DNA of 64,000 bases from Sporosarcina pasteurii (GCF_041295575.1 NZ_CP160452.1:496001-560000), one strand, 5' to 3'; counted from the stretch's first letter, positions 18,184 to 27,457 are shown. Notes: a model not told the origin generated them from the sequence alone. Numbers and translations are program-made.

Positions 18184-19773
18184 ATGGATGTCAAAGGAGC
18201 TTTACAAATAGGTGATTTGACGAAGGGACAACTTGTAGGAGGGCATACAGGGATTAATCGAGAAATTACCTCTATAGAAGTAATGGAGGTTCCCGAGGTT
18301 ATTAGTTGGGTGACATCGGGGCTATTAGTAATGACCACTTTTTATTCAATCAAAGACGATCCGGAGAGGCAAGTAGAAATTGTTCAATCCTTGATAGATA
18401 AAAAAGCTGCTGGAATTGTTATTAAGCTGGGACGTTTTATCGAAGAAATTCCAAAAAACATGCTAAAAATAGCAGATGAAAATGCATTTCCTATTATTAC
18501 AATACCCAAAGACATTTCCTATATTAATGTTCTAACCCCTCTATACGAGGCGTTGTACGAAGAAAAACAGCTGGAAGTGGAAAGTGTCCAAAATCCATTT
18601 TTTGAATTTGAGACAATGAAATTCAAGTCGCTGTCAGATGCTATCGAGATTATTTATGAAATTGTGAAAAGCCCAGTCTATATCGAAGATACCCAAGGCA
18701 GTTTATTATATGTATCCGAAGAGTTCCTTCCAGATGGATGGAGAAAGTCGAGTACATTGTTTTCAGAGCCGGAATATAGTGATTACCAAGAAGTACTTGA
18801 AGATTGGCATTCTACATTTACTTTACAAACGTATCAAGTATTCAAAATGCAAGGTTACCGTAATCGTATCGTTGTTCCGCTCCTTTCAAATAAGAATGCA
18901 TTCGCATTTCTTCATATACTTTACTCTGAAAAAATGGAGAGAAATTTAATTTCTGCACTAGATATGAAAAAATTAAGTGTTAAAATAAGCGAATTATTTA
19001 TGAACGAACAACTATTCTTGCAGAAAAAAAGAATTGAGGACATAGAGCTACTAGAAGGTTATTTAAACAATGGAAATAGGGGATCAACTAAAAGAGAATT
19101 TTTAGTAATCAACATTCAAGCGGATTGGATTGGAAAACCTCACTTTCCATCATTTTATTTAATTGATCAATCCTGTTTAATTCGAAAAAGACTCCATGGA
19201 CTTGTTGGTGAGATTTCAGGTTGTACAGCTATTATTTTTGAAAAATATCATAACTTTTATGTGCTTTTAATATATGAAAAAGACAGCCATTCAGATATAT
19301 TAAAGCAGATAAAGGAAAACATTGAGGTCGAAGCTGGTATTAATCCGATGTGGGTTGCTGTGGGTCCTGCTATAAAAGACATTAGTCATTTTGATGATTG
19401 CATACGTTCCGTTGATAAAACGATGGAAATTGGACGGAAAATTAGGCCGGAAGAAAGTTTATATACGTATGATAAATTAGGTATCTACGAGATTCTCATC
19501 AATTTAACATCGGATACGCTTGTTCAGACATATATCCAAGATGTACTGGGTCCATTGCTAAAGAGTCAGAACAAAGAATTGTTGGTAACCCTAGAAGTTT
19601 ATTTGCATGAGAACGGAAATGTTTCGAAGGCTTCAGAGAAATTATTCATTCATAGAAGAACACTGACCTATCGAATTCAAAGAATACAAGAATTATTAAA
19701 TATGAATGTAGACGATGCTGAAAGCCGGTTTATCTTAAGGTTTTGCATGAATATCAGAGGGTTATCCAAGTAG
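18184..19773 (+). CDS. PucR-family transcriptional regulator
   Basis: A 529-residue regulator. The N-terminal PucR ligand domain (about 10-125) includes LVGGHTGINREITSIEVMEV and the PIITIPKDISY ending. A GAF-like/GGDEF-like middle follows, then the C-terminal HTH_30 domain (about 465-525) with HENGNVSKASEKLFIHRRTL and YRIQRIQELL. PucR-type proteins activate purine, amine or amino-acid catabolic genes in response to substrate. It immediately precedes the racemase / OPT / DUF917 cluster in the same orientation but ends with its own terminator, so it is probably the cluster activator. ATG start after GAAGGTGGGG. Confidence 0.9.
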   Translation: MDVKGALQIGDLTKGQLVGGHTGINREITSIEVMEVPEVISWVTSGLLVMTTFYSIKDDPERQVEIVQSLIDKKAAGIVIKLGRFIEEIPKNMLKIADENAFPIITIPKDISYINVLTPLYEALYEEKQLEVESVQNPFFEFETMKFKSLSDAIEIIYEIVKSPVYIEDTQGSLLYVSEEFLPDGWRKSSTLFSEPEYSDYQEVLEDWHSTFTLQTYQVFKMQGYRNRIVVPLLSNKNAFAFLHILYSEKMERNLISALDMKKLSVKISELFMNEQLFLQKKRIEDIELLEGYLNNGNRGSTKREFLVINIQADWIGKPHFPSFYLIDQSCLIRKRLHGLVGEISGCTAIIFEKYHNFYVLLIYEKDSHSDILKQIKENIEVEAGINPMWVAVGPAIKDISHFDDCIRSVDKTMEIGRKIRPEESLYTYDKLGIYEILINLTSDTLVQTYIQDVLGPLLKSQNKELLVTLEVYLHENGNVSKASEKLFIHRRTLTYRIQRIQELLNMNVDDAESRFILRFCMNIRGLSK

Positions 19774-19797
19774 GCGGTATACACCGTCTTTTTTTAT
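19772..19797 (+). terminator. Terminator after the PucR-family gene
   Basis: AGGCGGT and ACCGTCT form a short stem with one G-T pair, followed by seven T residues. Confidence 0.7.
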
Positions 19798-19895
19798 TGG
19801 GAAAAGTGAGAAATTATTCACGATAATTATTTCTCATTTTTTACATTACGGTAAATAGTCAAAGTATTTATAATCATAAAAAAGAGGTGAGTGTA

Positions 19896-20543
19896 ATGTT
19901 GGGAATCATTCGAGTGTTAACGACAGATAATCACGAAGTATTGCAAGAACATGGGAACAGAATGAAGTCTATTTTTCAAGTCGACTCACTAACAAAATGT
20001 ATACAAGATCAGCCTCACGGTATTTACAACAAGGAGACGGAAGAAATCGCTATACCGAAAATTGTTGCTCTTGCAAAACAAATGGCAGAGGAAGACGGTG
20101 TAGATGCAATTACGATTAGTTGTGCAGCTGATCCCGCTTTGGAAGAATCGAGAGTTGCCGTGTCACTTCCCGTATTGGGTGCCGGAGTATGCGGTGCACA
20201 CGCTGCAAGTATGGTCGGACAACGAGTGGGGATCATTGGAATTACGGAAGAGCCACCGATTAGGATGAAGGAAGAGTTAAGTGAGAAATTTCATTCGTTT
20301 TCTTACTCACCGAAAATTCGAAAGACCACAGATTTGTTTTCAACTGATGCGAAGGAAGAGTTATTGAATGTCGTAAACAATGTAATCCAATCAGGCGCAG
20401 ATGTTATTTTGTTTGCATGTACAGGTTTTTCGACAATTCGTCTAAAAGATTACTTAGTGCAACATATAGATGTTCCAGTGATTGACTTAGTCGAAGCCCA
20501 AGCTATTGCTTACCAATTAATCAATGGGGAGAAATTAGGATGA
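19896..20543 (+). CDS. Asp/Glu/hydantoin racemase superfamily protein
   Basis: About 215 residues. The two conserved cysteines of cofactor-independent racemases are visible in TISCAADPALEE (about residue 75) and LFACTGFSTI (about 175), together with GAGVCGAHAASMVG. The family covers aspartate, glutamate and hydantoin racemases and maleate isomerases; the substrate cannot be read from sequence. ATG 19896 follows AGAGGTGAG; the GTG at 19887 lies within that site. Its stop overlaps the next start by four bases, so it is translationally coupled to the OPT transporter. Together these suggest stereo-inversion of an imported small amide or cyclic amide. Confidence 0.82.
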   Translation: MLGIIRVLTTDNHEVLQEHGNRMKSIFQVDSLTKCIQDQPHGIYNKETEEIAIPKIVALAKQMAEEDGVDAITISCAADPALEESRVAVSLPVLGAGVCGAHAASMVGQRVGIIGITEEPPIRMKEELSEKFHSFSYSPKIRKTTDLFSTDAKEELLNVVNNVIQSGADVILFACTGFSTIRLKDYLVQHIDVPVIDLVEAQAIAYQLINGEKLG

Positions 20544-22105
20544 AGAAAAAGACGTTTGACATACCATTTATAGTATTTTCGATTTTTGTTGCGGTATTCG
20601 GTGCCATTATTGGGATGCAACTTATCACATCGCTTGGAATTACACCGAATACATCCATTATTGGTGCGTTAATTGCAATGCTAATCGCACGGATTCCAAT
20701 GCAAATGTTTTACAAATATCGATCTTTAGAAAATCAAAATCTGATACAAACGACAATTTCAGCTGCAACATTCGGTGCTGCTAATAGTTTGCTTATTCCA
20801 ATCGGACTTCCATTTGTAATGGGGATGCCTGAGCTGATAATTCCTATGCTAATTGGTTCAGGTCTTGCATTGTTAATTGATGTTTTCATTCTTTATAAAG
20901 TTTTTGATTCAAAGTTGTTCGGCTCAAATGAGACGTGGCCGCCTGGAGTAGCGACGGCTGAAGCGTTAAAAGCCGGTGACGAAGGGGGCTCGAAGGCTAA
21001 GTACTTAGGTCTCGGAATTTTTGGTGGGATAATTGGTTCTCATTTCGGAATCGCGATGTCTGCTTTCGGAGTAGCATTTATCGGAAATATTTGGGCACTT
21101 TCGATGTTTGGTATTGGATTACTACTGCGGGGCTATTCTGTTCAATTGTTCGGTGTCGACTTAAACGAATACTATATTCCGCACGGCATGATGATTGGGG
21201 CAGGGTCTGTAGCGTTACTGCAGTTTGTCTTTACACTACTGAAGGCAAAAAAAGAGAAATCCAAAGAACTACAGGTTGAAGGACATGAGTATACTCGGAC
21301 GGATCGTGACGTTAAGAAAGGATTCGGCTTAGGATTCGTTCTTTATATCGGGGCGGCGATGCTACTGGCTGTTTTAGGTGGAATTATCGGAGAGATGTCT
21401 GTGCCGATGCTTATCCTATTTGTAGTTTTTGCGGGTTTTGCAGCACTTGCGAGTGAAATTATTGTCGGGATTGCAGCGATGCACTCGGGCTGGTTTCCTG
21501 CATTTGCAGTTACCTTAATTGCGCTTTTAATAGGAATGATGCTTGGATTTCCGCCGATTGCTCTTGCGTTACTGACAGGATTCACTGCCGCGACGGGACC
21601 TGCGTTTGCAGATTTAGGTTACGACTTTAAGACAGGCGTAATCTTACGAAAAGGTCAGAATACGGCACAGGAACTGTTTGGTCGTAGGCAACAACTTAAA
21701 AGCTCATTGATTGGTTTCGGTGTCGCGATTGTGATGGTGTCCCTTTTCCATGACACTTTCTTTGCCCAAGATCTTGTACCTCCAGTTGACCGTGTATACG
21801 CAACGACAATTGAGTCAGGACTCGCTGGAAATGTAGGAATGCTTCTCTTCTTGTGGGCGATTCCTGGTGCGATCATCCAATTAATAGGTGGACCATCACG
21901 GCAGATGGGGATTTTATTCGCAACCGGTTTGTTAATTATCAATCCAATTGCCGGTTGGGCGGTAGTTGCGGGTATTTTAATACGGATTATCATCCTGAAA
22001 GTAAAAGGACCAGAAGCGGAAGGCGCTATGTATACAACCGCCGCTGGATTTATAGCTGGGGATGCAATCTATAGCTTTTTCACTTCATTATGGAAAGCAA
22101 AGTAA
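20540..22105 (+). CDS. OPT-family oligopeptide-like transporter
   Basis: A 521-residue polytopic membrane protein with about 14 hydrophobic segments. The OPT signature region SNETWPPGVATAEALKAGD (about 133-151) is clear, and later segments have GGPSRQMGI and the C-terminal YTTAAGFIAGDAI. OPT proteins are proton-coupled importers of oligopeptides or metal chelates. At this place, between a racemase and DUF917/DUF1177/AroM genes, it most likely imports the substrate of the cluster. Family assignment is good; the substrate is unknown. Confidence 0.85.
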   Translation: MKKKTFDIPFIVFSIFVAVFGAIIGMQLITSLGITPNTSIIGALIAMLIARIPMQMFYKYRSLENQNLIQTTISAATFGAANSLLIPIGLPFVMGMPELIIPMLIGSGLALLIDVFILYKVFDSKLFGSNETWPPGVATAEALKAGDEGGSKAKYLGLGIFGGIIGSHFGIAMSAFGVAFIGNIWALSMFGIGLLLRGYSVQLFGVDLNEYYIPHGMMIGAGSVALLQFVFTLLKAKKEKSKELQVEGHEYTRTDRDVKKGFGLGFVLYIGAAMLLAVLGGIIGEMSVPMLILFVVFAGFAALASEIIVGIAAMHSGWFPAFAVTLIALLIGMMLGFPPIALALLTGFTAATGPAFADLGYDFKTGVILRKGQNTAQELFGRRQQLKSSLIGFGVAIVMVSLFHDTFFAQDLVPPVDRVYATTIESGLAGNVGMLLFLWAIPGAIIQLIGGPSRQMGILFATGLLIINPIAGWAVVAGILIRIIILKVKGPEAEGAMYTTAAGFIAGDAIYSFFTSLWKAK

Positions 22106-22123
22106 AGTAACGGAGGGTATTAC

Positions 22124-23173
22124 ATGACTAGGAAAATATTGACTAGAAGAGATGCGAAAAATGCAGTTTATGGAGGCTGTATATTAGGCGGTGGGGGTGG
22201 AGGTTGGATTAACGACGGGCTCGAAAAAACTAAGCTTGCGTTTAAAATAGGTTCGCCCGAACTAATTACAGTTGATGAATTGCAAGACTCTGATTATGTA
22301 GCATGCGTATCTTTGGTAGGAGCTCCTTCCGCAAAGGAATTATATATTGATTCCGAGCAGCTTATTGCGACTGTGGAAAGGATGCAAAAGGAATTTGAAA
22401 AACCGATTAAGGCCTTGATGACGAATGAAAATGGTGCGGCCACAACAATCAATGGGTGGCTTCAAGCAGCTGCTACGGGACTCCCGTTCTTGGATGCACC
22501 ATGTAATGGAAGAGCCCATCCGACTGGCTCCATGGGCTCTTTGAATTTATCGGAAGTTGAGGATTATGTATCTATTCAAGCTTTTGCCGGGGGGAAAGGA
22601 TTGAAAAAAGTTGAAGGCGTTGTGTCTTCTACTCTTGATCTTTCTTCAAGCGCCGTCCGTGCGGTTTCAATTCAAGCGGGAGGCATGGTTGGTGTTTGCA
22701 GAAACCCTGTGGATATCGGTTATGTGAAAGAACATGCGGCTGTCGGCGGAATTACACAAGCGATTGAGTTAGGAGAAGTGTTCTTTTCTGTACCGGAAGG
22801 CCCCGAACGTATTGAAGCTGTTGCTTCTTATTTAAAGGGAAGGGTTATCCATTCCGGAACAGTTAGCAATTTTAAATTGGAGGAAACAGGCGGATTTGAC
22901 GTAGGAATCGTACAAGTGGACGATTTGGAACTTACCTTTTGGAATGAATACATGACCGCTGAAATGAATGGAGAAAGAAAAGGAACGTTTCCTGATCTAA
23001 TTATGACTTTTGATGCTGAAACAGGTATGCCGCTTGTTAGTGCGGAAATCAAAGAGGGTATAAAGATTGCGGTGATTTCTGTACCGAAAGAAAATTTGAA
23101 ACTAAGTTCTACAATGTTTAATGAAAAGTTATTACGTGCAATTGAACCTATTATACAAAAAACTATTGTCTGA
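22124..23173 (+). CDS. DUF917-family protein (S-methylthiohydantoin desulfurase-like)
   Basis: A 349-residue soluble protein. The opening RDAKNAVYGGCILGGGGGGW is the Gly-rich DUF917 signature, followed by NENGAATTINGWLQAA and DAPCNGRAHPTGSMG. DUF917 proteins are distantly hydantoinase-like, and the Pfam N-terminal domain is named after a thiohydantoin desulfurase. In combination with a hydantoin-racemase-type gene this suggests a cyclic amide or thiohydantoin substrate (inference). ATG after CGGAGGG, 18 bases from the transporter. Confidence 0.85.
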   Translation: MTRKILTRRDAKNAVYGGCILGGGGGGWINDGLEKTKLAFKIGSPELITVDELQDSDYVACVSLVGAPSAKELYIDSEQLIATVERMQKEFEKPIKALMTNENGAATTINGWLQAAATGLPFLDAPCNGRAHPTGSMGSLNLSEVEDYVSIQAFAGGKGLKKVEGVVSSTLDLSSSAVRAVSIQAGGMVGVCRNPVDIGYVKEHAAVGGITQAIELGEVFFSVPEGPERIEAVASYLKGRVIHSGTVSNFKLEETGGFDVGIVQVDDLELTFWNEYMTAEMNGERKGTFPDLIMTFDAETGMPLVSAEIKEGIKIAVISVPKENLKLSSTMFNEKLLRAIEPIIQKTIV

Positions 23174-23189
23174 AGGGAATGTCGAAAAA

Positions 23190-24128
23190 TTGTCTTTAAA
23201 ATACACGATGGAGATAATGGAACTACTAGATGATGCAAATGCAAATGGTGAAATGGTTATTCAATTGTTCGAAGGGTTCGAGCATTGTGAAGCAACTTAT
23301 GAAACGGTAGAAGGACATAGTGGATCAACGGATTTCGTAAAAATTATTATTAAGGGAACAAATGGGAAACTAAGCGGAGGCAATGCTCCTTCGCTTGGAA
23401 TTGTTGGCAGATTGGGCGGTTTGGGCGCACGCCCGAATCGAATCGGATTTGTTTCAGATGGTGATGGTGCTGCAGCTGCAGTGACAATTGCCTTGAAAAT
23501 GGCGAATATGTCGATAAAAGGTGACAGGTTACCGGGAGATGTTTATGTGACAACCCATATATGTCCATCTGCGCCAACGCAGCCACATGAGCCCGTTGAT
23601 TTTATGGGGTCACCCGTTGATATTTTAACGATGAATCAATACGAAGTCGTTCAGGAAATGGATGCTGTACTTTCAATAGACACGACAAAAGGAAATCGTG
23701 TAATCAATCATCGTGGAATTGCTCTCTCTCCGACAGTTAAATCTGGTTATGTTCTAAAATTCTGTGATGATCTACTGCGTATTATGGAAATGACGACAGG
23801 TGACTTGCCGGTTACATTTGCAGTTACGACACAAGATATAACACCATATGGTAATGATATTTATCATATTAACAGTATTCTTCAGCCAGCTGTCGCGACA
23901 GATGCACCTGTTGTTGGTGTTGCGATTACGGCAAAAACGGCAGTGCCAGGATGTGGGACTGGAGCAAGTCATGAGGTTGACATAGCACAAGCGGTTCGCT
24001 TCTGTATTGAAGTAGCAAAAGAATACACGCAAAATCAATTCGAATTTTACGATGTAGCAGAATTTAAGCGTTTGGAAAAATTGTATGGCTCAATGAAGCA
24101 CTTACAAACATTGGGAAATGAGCAGTAA
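23190..24128 (+). CDS. DUF1177-family protein
   Basis: About 312 residues. Recognisable DUF1177 features are TMEIMELLDDANANGEMV at the start, a Gly-rich core (LSGGNAPSLGIVGRLGGLGARP), VSDGDGAAAAVTIALKMA and THICPSAPTQPHEPVDFMG, with His/Asp/Glu residues that could bind metal. Function not established. The best start is TTG 23190, eleven bases after AAGGGA at the end of the DUF917 gene; ATG 23208 is an alternative, and the upstream ATG at 23121 overlaps DUF917 by 53 bases and is unlikely. Its last base is the first base of aroM-like gene, so the two are coupled. Confidence 0.8.
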   Translation: MSLKYTMEIMELLDDANANGEMVIQLFEGFEHCEATYETVEGHSGSTDFVKIIIKGTNGKLSGGNAPSLGIVGRLGGLGARPNRIGFVSDGDGAAAAVTIALKMANMSIKGDRLPGDVYVTTHICPSAPTQPHEPVDFMGSPVDILTMNQYEVVQEMDAVLSIDTTKGNRVINHRGIALSPTVKSGYVLKFCDDLLRIMEMTTGDLPVTFAVTTQDITPYGNDIYHINSILQPAVATDAPVVGVAITAKTAVPGCGTGASHEVDIAQAVRFCIEVAKEYTQNQFEFYDVAEFKRLEKLYGSMKHLQTLGNEQ

Positions 24129-24799
24129 TGCCAGCTGGTATAGTTGGTGTATTGACGATCGGACAGTCTCCACGTACGGATGTTACACCGTCGATTTCCG
24201 CAATAGTTGGACCTGATGTAACCATCGTAGAACGTGGGGGATTGGACAGTTTGACGGAGGAAAATCTTCAGTTGATTGCCCCGGATGCATCAGATACGAC
24301 GTATATATCGAGGTTAAGAAATGGAAAGTCGGTAAGGATTGGCAAGAAAAAGCTTCTTCCATATTTGCAAAACGAGTTGTCTCAGCTTGAAAAGGAGACG
24401 GATATTGTACTAATGCTTTGCACGGGGGACTTTCCTATGCTGGAAACGACGAAGCCAATTATTTATCCTGATAGGGTTTTAAATCATACAGTGAGTGCAA
24501 TCCTTGCATCGGGATCACTAGGGCTTATTATTCCTCTGGTGGAGCAACGGGAACAACTTGAGAAAAAGTGGGAACAATCGAATTTGCAACTTTTGGTTGA
24601 AGTTGCTTCGCCATACGAGAAAAGTGACGTTGCGGGGGCTGCACATGCCTTAAAAGAACAAGGTGCCGATATAATTGTTTTGGATTGTATGGGATACGAT
24701 GAACGTCATAAAACGGAAGCGGTAAGGGTGAGTGGATTGCCTGTTTTACTACCTCGGACGCTAGTTGCCCGTATTATATCTGAATATATTTCTTCATAG
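24128..24799 (+). CDS. AroM-family protein
   Basis: A 223-residue protein with the AroM opening GVLTIGQSPRTDV, ERGGLDSLTEE and a racemase-like cysteine motif VLMLCTGDFP, plus IIVLDCMGYDERH near the C-terminus. AroM was named from its place beside E. coli aroL, but its fold is closer to the Asp/Glu racemase group; activity unknown. With the racemase at 19896 the cluster therefore encodes two racemase-fold proteins. Followed by a terminator. Confidence 0.82.
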   Translation: MPAGIVGVLTIGQSPRTDVTPSISAIVGPDVTIVERGGLDSLTEENLQLIAPDASDTTYISRLRNGKSVRIGKKKLLPYLQNELSQLEKETDIVLMLCTGDFPMLETTKPIIYPDRVLNHTVSAILASGSLGLIIPLVEQREQLEKKWEQSNLQLLVEVASPYEKSDVAGAAHALKEQGADIIVLDCMGYDERHKTEAVRVSGLPVLLPRTLVARIISEYISS

Positions 24800-24823
24800 A
24801 TCCGGGAAACCGGGTCTGTTTTT
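24798..24823 (+). terminator. Terminator of the racemase-OPT-DUF917-DUF1177-AroM operon
   Basis: AGATCCGG and CCGGGTCT with a GAAA-type loop, then a short T run. Confidence 0.75.
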
Positions 24824-25045
24824 GAATTGAGGGTAGTTTAATGCCGATTGTTGCTTTATTTAGTTTAAGCTTATTACAGGGTTCGACTTTTAATTTTTGG
24901 GGAAATAGGTCAACTAATATCGAAAAAGGTACCACATTTAACAGCAAATTCCGCTGCTTGATGATTCTTTAGAGATTGGTACAATCATTGCATTAGTTTT
25001 GTATTACTAAGTGTTTATTTATCGAAAGGAAAGGGTGGAGAAAAA

Positions 25046-25957
25046 TTGAAAGACTTTCAACAAATAGTAGCATCATTAATGGTGAATAACTTTTCTGTCG
25101 ATAAAACCGTCAATATCCTCGTTGTCGCAGATGTCAGCACTGAAAAACTAGGCAGGAAATTCGGAGATGCGTTGGCGCAAAACGGATGGCGAGTAAGTAC
25201 ACACATAATGGAAGATAGAGCGAAATCGGGTGAAGAACCACCGGCAGAAACGGCGGGGGAAATGTTGAATTATGACCTCGTATTTTGTTTGACGAAACAC
25301 TCGCTGACACATACTGTCGCGCGAAAAAGTGCCAACGCTAAAGGGATCAGCGTAATTACCATGCCAGGGATTACCGAGGATATGTTCCTAAACGGTGCGA
25401 TGGCTGCCGATTATAGCATTGTGGAAAAAGAAACGCATAAAATGACTGCCAAACTTACGGAGGCGAAAGAAATTACGGTCCACACAGGCGGTAGGCATGA
25501 ATTGATTATTCCCGTCGAAGGTAGGGATGGTGTTCCAAGTACGGGTGTATTCCGGACAAAGGCGGCATCTGGAAACTTGCCGTCAGGTGAAGCATATATT
25601 GCACCAGTTGAAGGAGCAGCTGAAGGAACAATTGAAATAAACGGTTCCATTGCGGGAATTGGTTTGTTAGAGGAACCAGTCATGTTAACGATTGAAAACG
25701 GTCGGTTAGTGACAGCTAGTGGAAAAGACGGGGAGAAGTTGCTAGGACTCCTAGGTGAAGGCGACGGAAGATTCCTGTGCGAACTTGGAATTGGTACAAA
25801 TCACGCTGCCCGTTTAACAGGTAATATACTGGAGGATGAAAAAGCCTATAATACGATTCATGTAGCGTTCGGTTCTAATCACACATTTGGTGGCATGATC
25901 AAAACAAATGTGCATATCGATTGTGTAACGAAGAATCCATTAGTGGAATTGGATTGA
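25046..25957 (+). CDS. COG2309 / M29-like aminopeptidase-family protein
   Basis: A 303-residue protein. The C-terminal half carries the signature of the short COG2309 group: CELGIGTNHAARLTGNILED, HVAFGSNHTFGG and NVHID, with conserved Glu/His/Asp metal ligands. Relatives include aminopeptidase T and the iron enzyme NicX, so either peptide hydrolysis or an oxygenase reaction is conceivable. TTG start after GGTGGAG. It has its own leader but follows the AroM operon by 246 bases in the same direction and probably acts in the same pathway. Confidence 0.78.
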   Translation: MKDFQQIVASLMVNNFSVDKTVNILVVADVSTEKLGRKFGDALAQNGWRVSTHIMEDRAKSGEEPPAETAGEMLNYDLVFCLTKHSLTHTVARKSANAKGISVITMPGITEDMFLNGAMAADYSIVEKETHKMTAKLTEAKEITVHTGGRHELIIPVEGRDGVPSTGVFRTKAASGNLPSGEAYIAPVEGAAEGTIEINGSIAGIGLLEEPVMLTIENGRLVTASGKDGEKLLGLLGEGDGRFLCELGIGTNHAARLTGNILEDEKAYNTIHVAFGSNHTFGGMIKTNVHIDCVTKNPLVELD

Positions 25958-25966
25958 CTCAAATAT

Positions 25967-26046
25967 TAAAATTCATTTAGGTTTGGATGAATTTCTTTTG
26001 TGTATTTATTCGTACAGTTGAATTATCGTAGTTGGTTCACGCATAG
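25967..26046 (+). repeat. Dispersed repeat copy (ATTCAT / ATGAATTT hairpin type)
   Basis: AAATTCAT...ATGAATTT inverted repeat followed by TTTTGTGTAT, TATTCGTA and AGTTGGTT, matching 27355-27428 in order. It lies between the M29-like gene and the next gene and may also act as a weak terminator. Confidence 0.6.
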
Positions 26047-26111
26047 GGACCTTTTTCGTAATACACCCACATTATGGTAAAATAGAAGAAAACTGAATTT
26101 AGGTGAGAAAT

Positions 26112-26672
26112 ATGAACCAATGTGAGTGGTGCGGGACTGGTGAGGCGAAAATTCATTTAACTGGCGAGACAAGCAGTAACGTTTGTAATCATTGTTACAA
26201 TGCTCTGATGTCGGAGGAATTAGGCATAGAGGTTGAGCAGTTGATGGAATCTTTTACGATGAAGGATGATGAGGGCAATCTCCGAACCTTCCATGTGGAA
26301 ATGCGAATCCAGCCGATTGGGATCTGCCTAGAAGCCAAGGAAAATAAAGGTCTTGGCTATCAATTTGCGATTCATGGTGAACTAGATGATAGCCAAAGTG
26401 ACCTGTTGAAGCGGCTTATAGAAAAGGTGAGAAACGGCATCCAGGAGAAGCAGATAGAAACGGGTACTTTTCAGAATGGACAAGTATTCCATTCGATGAT
26501 TCATGATCAAGTAGTCGGTCGTGTTGAATTTGATGAAGCTTCTGATGGGCTACCACTTGTTATAATCGATGGAAAGCCATATACGTGGGAAGAAGTTGGT
26601 AAGATGCTGATGACGTATGAAGGTTTTCAGTTTAAGCTGAAGATGTATGATATGACGGATGATGTTGATTGA
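26112..26672 (+). CDS. Zinc-ribbon protein of unknown function
   Basis: About 186 residues. An N-terminal zinc ribbon (CEWCGTGEAK...CNHCYN, about residues 3-26) precedes a soluble acidic domain with a C-terminal half DGKPYTWEEVGKMLMTYEGF. It looks like an uncharacterised family seen in Bacillales; no function is proposed. ATG 26112 is chosen over GTG 26103 because TTTAGGTGA overlaps the latter. Followed by a strong terminator. Confidence 0.65.
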   Translation: MNQCEWCGTGEAKIHLTGETSSNVCNHCYNALMSEELGIEVEQLMESFTMKDDEGNLRTFHVEMRIQPIGICLEAKENKGLGYQFAIHGELDDSQSDLLKRLIEKVRNGIQEKQIETGTFQNGQVFHSMIHDQVVGRVEFDEASDGLPLVIIDGKPYTWEEVGKMLMTYEGFQFKLKMYDMTDDVD

Positions 26673-26685
26673 ATTTGGTTAGAAC

Positions 26686-26728
26686 AAGAGCTATCGAGAA
26701 TGCAAGGAATGCACTCGATAGCTCTTTT
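26686..26728 (+). terminator. Bidirectional terminator
   Basis: AAGAGCTATCGAG and CTCGATAGCTCTT form a 13-bp perfect stem, followed by TTTT. It separates the zinc-ribbon gene from the convergent YbjN-like gene. Confidence 0.85.
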
Positions 26729-26738
26729 CATTTGTTGT

Positions 26739-27152
26739 CTATGCTTTTTTTAACTCAATTAATGCAGGATAAACTTTTTCAGCTGCGTTTAAAAACAGGC
26801 CGATGTAGTTTATGACAGCTTGAGGATTAAAATGATCCTCTATATTGTATGAGTATTGAGCTGCAACATGTCCATCAAAATCAATAAATTTAATATATCT
26901 GAACTTCTCGTTGAATTCATTGAGCAGGCTGTGAAGTTCTGCTTTTTTTGCTGGATTGTTGATTTGAACGATGTTAAAGATATTGATGTCAACGATGGAT
27001 TCGCTGTTTGTGAAAAAAACTGCAACGACTACGTCATTTCCATAATCGAGTGTTTGTCGAACACGAAAGTACACGCCATCCTCATCTTGAGTTCGTTCCA
27101 TTAAAATGTCATCTTCCATTAATTTCTTTGAAAATATTTCAGAATTTATCAT
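26739..27152 (-). CDS. YbjN-like / T3SS-chaperone-fold small protein
   Basis: A 137-residue soluble protein with alternating beta strands and a helix (RVRQTLDYGNDVVVAVFFTN, then INIFNIVQINNP and LLNEFNEKFRYIKF), the pattern of YbjN-type proteins, which have a secretion-chaperone-like fold. ATG start with AGGAGG nine bases upstream. Monocistronic and convergent to the zinc-ribbon gene. Function unknown; the fold guess rests on pattern only. Confidence 0.55.
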   Translation of the reverse strand: MINSEIFSKKLMEDDILMERTQDEDGVYFRVRQTLDYGNDVVVAVFFTNSESIVDINIFNIVQINNPAKKAELHSLLNEFNEKFRYIKFIDFDGHVAAQYSYNIEDHFNPQAVINYIGLFLNAAEKVYPALIELKKA

Positions 27153-27306
27153 AGAAAATATTCCTCCTCATTTATGTATAGGTTCTATTGTACATAGTGT
27201 ACATTTTGTAATTGTAGCATGGTTTAGTGTAAATCACGAAGGAGAACTAGCGGATATTCTCTTTAAAAATTAACCCACCACAGTTATTCCTCCTCAACCA
27301 CTTGTT

Positions 27307-27428
27307 TATACGTAAGACACTATAAACAATACGATACAATTGCATGCGCTAAAATAGAAATTCATCCTGGATGAATTTGTTTTGTGTATGTATTCGTAAA
27401 GCTGATTGCCATAGTTGGTTTTGCATAT
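27307..27428 (+). repeat. Longest copy of the dispersed repeat
   Basis: Joins both halves of the family: AGACACTATAAACAATACG...ATTGCATG in front, then ATTCATCCTGGATGAATTT, TTTTGTGTATGTATTCGTA and ATAGTTGGTT. Copies of the front half occur at 17807, 32804, 34626 and 53843; copies of the rear half at 25967 and 32870. Confidence 0.6.
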
Positions 27429-27457
27429 TTGACATTATACCCCCACAGGTATATAAT
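27429..27457 (+). promoter_or_regulatory. Consensus promoter with palindrome in its spacer
   Basis: TTGACA, a 17-base spacer and TATAAT: a perfect sigma-A consensus. The spacer and -10 carry TATACC-CCCACA-GGTATA (27436-27453), an inverted repeat around a C-rich centre that looks like operators of the CsoR/RcnR/FrmR family. About 150 bases upstream of the dehydrogenase start; a second promoter lies closer. Confidence 0.55.
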
